Below, piece after piece: positions 1 through 3,881 of a DNA stretch of 6,063 nt; the first letter of the stretch is position 1; each line of letters starts with the position of its first letter. The DNA comes from Candidatus Omnitrophica bacterium CG02_land_8_20_14_3_00__42_8 (GTDB lineage: Bacteria > Omnitrophota > Gorgyraeia > Gorgyraeales > Gorgyraeaceae), in contig PEUD01000080.1 in NCBI GenBank assembly GCA_002780805.1, forward strand, positions 1 through 6,063, in the 5' to 3' direction. Both the position numbers and the translations under genes were made by a program. Under the pieces are notes generated by a model. It did not search any database and was not told where the DNA came from. It worked only from the letters and a program-made list of their open reading frames with translations.

Positions 1-115
1 CATTACCAGTATAATCCAGCCGGGCGGTTCTATCCGCGATGAGTATGTGATAAAGGCATGCGATGACGCAGGTATAAGCATGGTTCTTACAGGCGTCAGG
101 CATTTCAAACACTAA
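1..115 (+). CDS. purH: PurH C-terminus (AICAR transformylase / IMP cyclohydrolase), 5'-truncated by window edge
   Basis: Only the last 37 codons are present, read from position 2 to the TAA at 113-115. The translation contains QPGGSIRDEYVI and ends MVLTGVRHFKH. This matches the characteristic end of the AICAR formyltransferase domain (PGGS-RD...I, then M-TG-RHF-H at the extreme C-terminus). PurH is a cytoplasmic enzyme of de novo purine synthesis: it formylates AICAR with 10-formyl-tetrahydrofolate and cyclises FAICAR to IMP. The stop lies 3 nt before the folC start, so the two genes are almost certainly co-transcribed, and the pairing makes metabolic sense because PurH consumes the folate cofactor that FolC retains in the cell. 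The motif match is strong despite the short length. Confidence 0.9.
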   Translation, partial: ITSIIQPGGSIRDEYVIKACDDAGISMVLTGVRHFKH

Positions 116-118
116 AAC

Positions 119-1507
119 ATGAATTATAAAGATACCGTAGATTATATCAATTCTTTCATAAATTTCGAAAAAATACCCAAATACCAATATACCGCTGCTT
201 TTAAACTGGAGCGAATGAACGCTATTCTAGAGGCGTTAGGCAATCCTCATAAAGGATTGGATATTATTCATGTCGCAGGTTCCAAAGGCAAGGGATCTAC
301 GTGCGCTATCGCGGCTTATATTTTAAAAGAAGCCGGATATAAAACCGGGTTATATACTTCTCCGCATCTTGTGAATTTTAGAGAGAGGATAAGGATATTG
401 TATAACCATCCTAATTGTGCAGGGAACGGTTTTAAACCGTTCCCTGCGGCTTTTGATGGGATGATAGGCGAAGAAGAAATTAATGAGATCTTAAAAGAAA
501 TAAAACCTGTCGCGGAAAATTTCAGAGAGCATGAAACTCTGGGCGGGGTGTCTTTTTTTGAGATTTTAACAGCGTGCGCTTTTTTGCATTTTAAGAAAAA
601 AAAGGTTGATATAGCGGTTTTAGAGACAGGTCTTGGAGGAAGGCTTGACGCGACCAATACAGGGATGCCTTTAGTGTCCGGCATAACAAACATAAGTTTA
701 GAACATACTGATAAACTAGGCGATACTTTGGGTAAAATTGCGTATGAAAAAGCCGGGATTATAAAAAATAGGAGTTTGGTTGTCAGCGCCTCGCAGGAAA
801 CAGAAGCAATGGATGTCATAAGAAAAGTTTGCATTGAAAGAAATGCTGAATTATATGAAATCGGGAAAGATATAAAATACACTATTTTAAATTCAAGTAA
901 ATTAAGCCAGGTTTTTGATTTAAAAGGGCCGGGATATTCTTATAAAAATCTGGCGATGAATTTAATCGGCGCCCATCAGATTGAAAACGCTTCTCTCAGC
1001 ATAGGCATGCTCAAGCTTATAGGCCCGGGAAAATTTAATATACGGGAGAGTGATATAAGAAAAGGGTTAAGAGAGGCAATTTGGCCCGGAAGATTGCAGG
1101 TAATCCAAAAAAATCCATATATAGTTTTAGACGGGGCTCAGAATCCGGCCAGCGCGTCAGTATTGGCGGCTTCTATAAGGAAATTATTCGTTTATAAGAA
1201 GCTAATATGTATATTCGGCATATCAAGCGATAAGGATATAAAAGGAGTAAGCAGTGTCTTAGACGCAGTCAGCGATATAATAATTCTGACTAAAGCAAGC
1301 AATAATTCCAGGGCTGAAGATGTATCAAGGTTAAGGCAAAATTTTAGGAATTCACCTCGGTGCGAGGCAAGACCCGGCCTTGAAGAGAGTAATGATATAA
1401 ATGAAGCTATACAAAAGGCCTTGAAGCTTGCGGATAAAGATGATTTGATATTAATTACCGGCTCGCTATTTGTAGTAGGCGATGCGATGCAGTATTTTAA
1501 ACTGTAG
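119..1507 (+). CDS. folC: Bifunctional folylpolyglutamate synthase / dihydrofolate synthase, with an in-frame palindromic insertion
   Basis: A 462-residue Mur-ligase-fold enzyme. FolC uses ATP to join L-glutamate to dihydropteroate and/or to extend the gamma-glutamyl tail of folates in the cytoplasm. Visible landmarks are the P-loop HVAGSKGKGST (51-61), YTSPHL (79-84), ETGLGGRLDATN (169-180), LEHTDKLGDTLGKIAYEKAGIIK (split here as LEHTDKLG 194-201 and IAYEKAGIIK 207-216, including the lysine usually carbamylated), WPGRLQ (322-327) and LDGAQNPAS (337-345). The last motif usually reads D-G/V-A-H-N-P, so this protein has Gln for His at residue 341. The length exceeds the family's usual 420-440 residues. 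Most of the excess lies after RIRI (91-94), where about 19 residues encoded by a perfect palindrome precede DGMIGEEEI. A second, smaller possible insertion is at about 412-420. The ATG at 119 is 3 nt after the purH stop. Its Shine-Dalgarno is weak (GTCAGG inside purH), which suggests translational coupling. Identity is very sure; which of the two activities it retains is not visible. Confidence 0.96.
   Translation: MNYKDTVDYINSFINFEKIPKYQYTAAFKLERMNAILEALGNPHKGLDIIHVAGSKGKGSTCAIAAYILKEAGYKTGLYTSPHLVNFRERIRILYNHPNCAGNGFKPFPAAFDGMIGEEEINEILKEIKPVAENFREHETLGGVSFFEILTACAFLHFKKKKVDIAVLETGLGGRLDATNTGMPLVSGITNISLEHTDKLGDTLGKIAYEKAGIIKNRSLVVSASQETEAMDVIRKVCIERNAELYEIGKDIKYTILNSSKLSQVFDLKGPGYSYKNLAMNLIGAHQIENASLSIGMLKLIGPGKFNIRESDIRKGLREAIWPGRLQVIQKNPYIVLDGAQNPASASVLAASIRKLFVYKKLICIFGISSDKDIKGVSSVLDAVSDIIILTKASNNSRAEDVSRLRQNFRNSPRCEARPGLEESNDINEAIQKALKLADKDDLILITGSLFVVGDAMQYFKL
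419..447. repeat. Perfect 29-nt palindrome inside folC
   Basis: The arms GCAGGGAACGGTTT (419-432) and AAACCGTTCCCTGC (434-447) are exact reverse complements around a single central T (433). Weaker outer complementarity continues as CCATC (406-410) with GATGG (455-459), separated from the core by 8 and 7 nt. The element starts exactly on a folC codon boundary, stays open in the folC frame and encodes AGNGFKPFP. It falls between two conserved FolC segments (RIRI and DGMIGEEEI) that are normally almost adjacent, so it looks inserted and not ancestral. In mRNA it would form a strong hairpin within the coding region. It resembles in concept the Rickettsia palindromic elements found in frame inside genes; no sequence kinship with those is claimed. 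Confidence 0.85.
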
Positions 1508-1544
1508 TAAGTTGACACTCTGACAATGTCAGAGTGTCAACTTA
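1508..1544. repeat. Perfect 37-nt palindrome abutting the folC stop
   Basis: The arms TAAGTTGACACTCTGACA (1508-1525) and TGTCAGAGTGTCAACTTA (1527-1544) match at all 18 positions around a single central A (1526). The left arm begins on the base after the folC TAG (1505-1507) and supplies a second in-frame stop, TAA. The bases that follow (GGTTTAAAATT) are not a T-tract, so a classical intrinsic terminator is not supported. A hairpin this strong could still protect the folC 3' end from exonucleases or assist Rho-dependent ending. It has the same odd-length, one-base-centre design as the palindromes at 419-447 and 5392-5422, but its arm sequence differs. Confidence 0.85.
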
Positions 1545-1620
1545 GGTTTAAAATTATCCTTGTCCGTCTTCGCTCTTGGGGTATATTTGTAAGCTTGTAT
1601 GATGAGCTTCTGCGGACTGC

Positions 1621-1655
1621 GCAAAAATTAAATGTTTTTTAAGCTTAATTTTTGC
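1621..1655. repeat. AT-rich inverted repeat upstream of the secreted-protein gene
   Basis: GCAAAAATTAA (1621-1631) and TTAATTTTTGC (1645-1655) are exact 11-nt reverse complements around a 13-nt loop (1632-1644) holding a T6 run and the small palindrome TTAAGCTTAA (1639-1648). The right arm ends 1 nt before the proposed -35 box at 1657. It may be a regulator site for that promoter or a weak AT-rich terminator for read-through from purH-folC; the sequence does not decide between these. The rest of the intergenic stretch from 1545 shows only a loose stem (GTCCG 1562-1566 with CGGAC 1613-1617, and GCTC 1572-1575 with GAGC 1604-1607), and no gene. Confidence 0.45.
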
Positions 1656-1656
1656 C

Positions 1657-1684
1657 TTGATTTTTTATACGGCCGGGGTATAAT
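1657..1684 (+). promoter_or_regulatory. Putative sigma-70 promoter of the secreted Ig-like protein gene
   Basis: A perfect -10 hexamer TATAAT (1679-1684) lies 16 nt downstream of TTGATT (1657-1662), a 4/6 match to TTGACA. Transcription would be expected to start near 1690-1692. This is after the farther upstream ATG at 1632 and only about 3-5 nt before the ATG at 1695, so the message would be leaderless or nearly so. That fits the absence of a Shine-Dalgarno sequence in front of 1695. It is predicted from sequence alone; in AT-rich DNA a single good -10 box can occur by chance. Confidence 0.5.
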
Positions 1685-1694
1685 TAATTTATAT

Positions 1695-3500
1695 ATGCGC
1701 TGGATTAAATATAAAAGATATTTTATATCAAAGACTGCTGTATTTTTTACAGCAGTCTTTTTTATTGCCTCCGGCATTGCAAGCGCCAGCATATCCAGCA
1801 GTAAAAATTATAAATTATACACGGCCCTGGCTGACGGCGGAGGGGCCAGCGGCGCCTCAAAGAGTTATAATACGGAGAATAGTGTAGGCTATCCGTTAGA
1901 CACTAACGTTATCACAGGCCCGAGTTATAAGTTATACGGCGGTATGCTTTCTACCAGGAATATCATATCTGAAGTAACTATAATGTCGCATAATGACGGT
2001 CAGGCGGTATTTGAAAATCCTCCTACCCTGAAATGGATGGTTACGGATAAAGATAAAGACCCTCAACGTTATTATCAGGTTCAGGTCTCCAGGGATAATT
2101 TTAAAACAATGGATGCTGATTCAGGCGTAGTTAAATCCGGCACTCAGGAATATACCACGCCCATACTTCTCACCACGGAAGGTTATATAGACTATAAATG
2201 GCGGGTAAGGGTAAGCGATGGATATGATTATTCCGGCTGGAAGGTAGCTACAAACGGATTTAAACTCGCAATAGGGAAAGTGGATGTGCCTATAATATTT
2301 GCGCAAACCGCTCCCGGAGGCAAGGATATACCTGCGAAATTATGGCAGGAGTGCGGAGATCCATATATGTACTGGGAATATCCTGGCCAAGGCGCGCAGC
2401 CTGTGGGTTACAGTTACGTATGGGGCGATATGCCTGATAATCAGGCTGATACAACAGGGTATTTTTATCAGACCCCTTCTGATCTTCTTGGAGACGGGAT
2501 CAGGGTATTTAATATCAAGGCTGAGAATTCCGCCGGCAACTGGGGAGAGACAGCCTCTTTTGAAATATGGATAGATAGGGGCAGCCCTGTGATAGGGAAT
2601 TATTCTCCTTCAAAAGGTTCTATCCTGGCTACGGATAAGCCAACGATTACTATAAGCGCTAGCGATGATAAGAGCGGCGTTAATCCGGATGCCATAAATA
2701 TGAGAATAAATAAATCAAGTCTAAATGCCGCCTATGATGATAAAACTCAAACCATAACATATATCCCGTCTATCCCTCTGAGCGAAGGAGACACTGTCGT
2801 GTCTCTTGAGGTATCTGATTTTGTGGGCAATAAAACTTCTCAATTGGTTTGGAGTTTTACTGTTGATACGAAAGGCCCGGCGGGATACATCATAATAAAT
2901 AATCAGGATGCTGTTACGAATTCCGTATATGTTAACCTTGCGCTGGACGCCAGCGATTCCACCACAGAAGTCCAGAGCATGGTGATCTCAAATGACGGGG
3001 TCTTTGATACCGAGCAATGGGAGGCGCTTAAAACCAAAAAAGAAAACTGGGCGCTTACTCCTATAAGCGGCACCCGCAAAGTCTATGTGAAGTTTAGAGA
3101 TATGGCAGGGAATGAATCTGAGATATTTAACGATACGATAGAGCTTATAATAGTAGCGCCCGATACCATAATTACAAGCGGGCCGAGTTTATTGACAAAA
3201 TCCAGGGAAGCCCTTTTTACCTTTAAAGGAAGCGTGGAAGCTTGCGTGTTTAGATGGAAGTTTGATGATGAGGAGTGGTCTGATTGGTCAAAAGATATGT
3301 CAGTTACCAGAAAAGATTTAGAGGAAGGGAATCATTATTTTAAAGTTCAGTCAGCAAAAGATGTTAATAAAAATTCCAAGATAGACCTTGATGAAACAGA
3401 TCCGTCTCCGGCGGAAAGAACCTGGACCGTAAGCGAAAAAGGTGTTGTAAAGCCTGAACCTGAAAAAAAGAAGCCTTTTAAGTTCTGGAAAGAAGAGTAA
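1695..3500 (+). CDS. Exported multi-domain Ig/FN3-like surface protein with EF-hand-type loop; function unknown
   Basis: Read from ATG 1695 this is 601 residues. An in-frame ATG at 1632 would add 21 residues ahead of a normal signal peptide and lies upstream of the likely promoter, so it was not used. Residues 1-31 form a signal peptide: basic RWIKYKR, hydrophobic core 13-30, and A-S-A before a likely cut after residue 31. A Gly/Ser-rich module follows (about 37-90), with paired SYKLY/NYKLY and LADGGGASG motifs. Next come an FN3-like domain (about 94-190, with YYQVQVSRDNF and DYKWRVRVSDG), a less clear segment (about 196-294, ending SFEIWIDRGSP), an Ig-like domain (about 296-393, with ISASDDKSGVN and VSDFVGNKT), another (about 395-486, with VYVKFRDMAGNES) and a C-terminal one (about 489-580). 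The last contains the calcium-loop pattern DVNKNSKIDLDE. The tail is Lys/Glu/Pro-rich, with no membrane anchor or sorting signal seen. It is probably periplasmic or on the cell surface, for adhesion or structure; no catalytic motif was recognised. It appears monocistronic, ending at a terminator. Confidence 0.85.
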   Translation: MRWIKYKRYFISKTAVFFTAVFFIASGIASASISSSKNYKLYTALADGGGASGASKSYNTENSVGYPLDTNVITGPSYKLYGGMLSTRNIISEVTIMSHNDGQAVFENPPTLKWMVTDKDKDPQRYYQVQVSRDNFKTMDADSGVVKSGTQEYTTPILLTTEGYIDYKWRVRVSDGYDYSGWKVATNGFKLAIGKVDVPIIFAQTAPGGKDIPAKLWQECGDPYMYWEYPGQGAQPVGYSYVWGDMPDNQADTTGYFYQTPSDLLGDGIRVFNIKAENSAGNWGETASFEIWIDRGSPVIGNYSPSKGSILATDKPTITISASDDKSGVNPDAINMRINKSSLNAAYDDKTQTITYIPSIPLSEGDTVVSLEVSDFVGNKTSQLVWSFTVDTKGPAGYIIINNQDAVTNSVYVNLALDASDSTTEVQSMVISNDGVFDTEQWEALKTKKENWALTPISGTRKVYVKFRDMAGNESEIFNDTIELIIVAPDTIITSGPSLLTKSREALFTFKGSVEACVFRWKFDDEEWSDWSKDMSVTRKDLEEGNHYFKVQSAKDVNKNSKIDLDETDPSPAERTWTVSEKGVVKPEPEKKKPFKFWKEE

Positions 3501-3520
3501 TCCAACTCCTTTATTTTCAA

Positions 3521-3563
3521 CTGGTTACTGGTTACCGGCTGCTGGTTACCGGTAACTATTTTT
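3521..3563 (+). terminator. Heptamer-repeat hairpin with T-tract, intrinsic terminator
   Basis: From 3521 to 3555 the DNA is five head-to-tail heptamers: CTGGTTA, CTGGTTA, CCGGCTG, CTGGTTA, CCGGTAA. Because the unit is partly self-complementary, 3524-3539 folds onto 3541-3556 around a single T (3540). That gives 13 Watson-Crick pairs, two G-U pairs and one mismatch. TTTTT follows at 3559-3563. Hairpin plus T-run, 20 nt after the stop of the secreted-protein gene, is what an intrinsic terminator needs, and it separates that gene from the pilus operon. The heptameric build recalls short tandem repeats common in cyanobacteria, so the terminator may have arisen from a repeat tract. Confidence 0.65.
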
Positions 3564-3574
3564 AGCCCCTGCCC

Positions 3575-3603
3575 TTGACAAGCCCTATCAGATAGTATAT
3601 AGT
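3575..3603 (+). promoter_or_regulatory. Near-consensus sigma-70 promoter of the HTH-pilMN-pilO operon
   Basis: The -35 box is TTGACA (3575-3580, a perfect match), the spacer is 17 nt, and the -10 box is TATAGT (3598-3603, 5/6). The start of transcription would be near 3610, giving a leader of about 60-85 nt. The spacer contains the small palindrome CTATCAGATAG (3585-3595), well placed for a regulator to compete with or reshape polymerase binding. Hexamer match and spacing together make this the best promoter in the window. It sits just after a terminator and ahead of the pilus genes. Confidence 0.8.
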
Positions 3604-3644
3604 TATATCACTCCCTATCAAGCTATATTAAATATTTTGATAGG
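3583..3644 (+). promoter_or_regulatory. Repeated CCCTATCA half-sites across the promoter and leader (candidate operators)
   Basis: CCCTATCA occurs at 3583-3590, inside the promoter spacer and followed by GATAG to make CTATCAGATAG. It occurs again at 3613-3620, just after the expected transcription start. The two direct copies are 30 bp apart, about three helical turns. An inverted copy, TTGATAGG, is at 3637-3644. Repeats on the same DNA face over a promoter are typical of operator arrays. The first gene downstream encodes a small MerR-type HTH protein, so autoregulation is a reasonable inference. No direct evidence ties that protein to these sites. Confidence 0.45.
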
Positions 3645-3650
3645 TTTTTT
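3614..3650 (+). terminator. Leader hairpin plus T6, possible attenuator
   Basis: CCTATCAA (3614-3621) pairs exactly with TTGATAGG (3637-3644). The 15-nt loop contains an inner ATAT/ATAT complementarity, and TTTTTT (3645-3650) follows directly. This is the layout of an intrinsic terminator, but it lies between the promoter and the first gene, starting about 4 nt into the transcript. It could attenuate the operon. The same bases contain two of the candidate operator half-sites, so the symmetry may serve DNA binding instead. The stem has only three G-C pairs, so termination would be weak. Confidence 0.45.
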
Positions 3651-3683
3651 ATCCTATGGAGAGAACACATGCTTTTAAATAGC

Positions 3684-3690
3684 GAGGTGG
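3684..3690 (+). promoter_or_regulatory. Ribosome binding site deciding the start of the HTH gene
   Basis: GAGGTGG at 3684-3690 ends 5 nt before ATG 3696 and is a strong Shine-Dalgarno. A second, in-frame ATG at 3669 has its own GGAGAG (3658-3663). The conserved HTH domain begins immediately after 3696, and the nine extra codons from 3669 include this site, so 3696 is preferred. Both starts could be used. Confidence 0.55.
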
Positions 3691-3695
3691 CATAT

Positions 3696-3881
3696 ATGAA
3701 AGAAAAATATTACTCCGTTGCCCAGACGGCCCAACTGCTGGGTATATCAAAACAGACACTCGTAAGATATGAAAACAAGAAGTTATTCCCTGCCGCCAGG
3801 AGAAATGCCCTTAATAGCTGGAGGGAATATACGGAAGAAGATATAAAAAGACTCAGGGCTATAATGGGAAGGACAAGGTAG
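3696..3881 (+). CDS. Small MerR-type HTH DNA-binding protein heading the pilus operon
   Basis: A 61-residue protein (70 if the ATG at 3669 is used) that is almost entirely one winged-helix domain. Residues 6-26 (YSVAQTAQLLGISKQ-TLVRY) form the helix-turn-helix typical of MerR-family and BldC/excisionase-like proteins. Residues 31-56 (FPAARR...WREYTEEDIKRLRAI) form the wing and following helix with the usual Y-x-x-x-D-I-x-x-L pattern. It lacks the long dimerisation helix and effector domain of full MerR proteins, so it probably binds DNA cooperatively without sensing a ligand itself. Its TAG stop (3879-3881) is followed at once by the pilM-pilN ATG, so the two are translationally coupled. It probably regulates its own promoter or the pilus operon, with the CCCTATCA repeats upstream as candidate sites; this is inferred from position. 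An excisionase role is less likely because no integrase or attachment site is visible. Confidence 0.85.
   Translation: MKEKYYSVAQTAQLLGISKQTLVRYENKKLFPAARRNALNSWREYTEEDIKRLRAIMGRTR

Noticed and set aside
316..882. A 188-codon open frame on the - strand inside folC
   Set aside because: It is fully antisense to well-conserved folC motifs, has no family resemblance and has no ribosome site; it is a coding shadow. Its only interest is the palindrome-encoded peptide.
1192..1518. A 108-codon open frame on the - strand over the folC 3' end
   Set aside because: It is a shadow of folC with no recognisable domain.
1508..1544. The 37-nt palindrome as a standard intrinsic terminator
   Set aside because: The stem is ideal but is followed by GGTTTAAAATT and not a T-run; Rho-dependent or protective roles remain possible.
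1560..1587. Alternative promoter TTGTCC...TATATT upstream of the secreted-protein gene
   Set aside because: The -35 box matches only 3 of 6 positions; the promoter at 1657-1684 is better.
1632..1694. Upstream ATG at 1632 as the start of the secreted protein
   Set aside because: It would put 21 residues before a typical signal peptide, has no ribosome site, and lies upstream of the likely promoter -10 box.
2299..2574. A 91-codon + strand frame inside the secreted-protein gene
   Set aside because: It is out of frame with a convincing Ig-like protein and has no motif of its own.
3583..3620. Resemblance of CCCTATCA to half of a tet operator
   Set aside because: Only a half-site matches, and no TetR or tetracycline resistance gene is present; treated as a coincidental or generic half-site.
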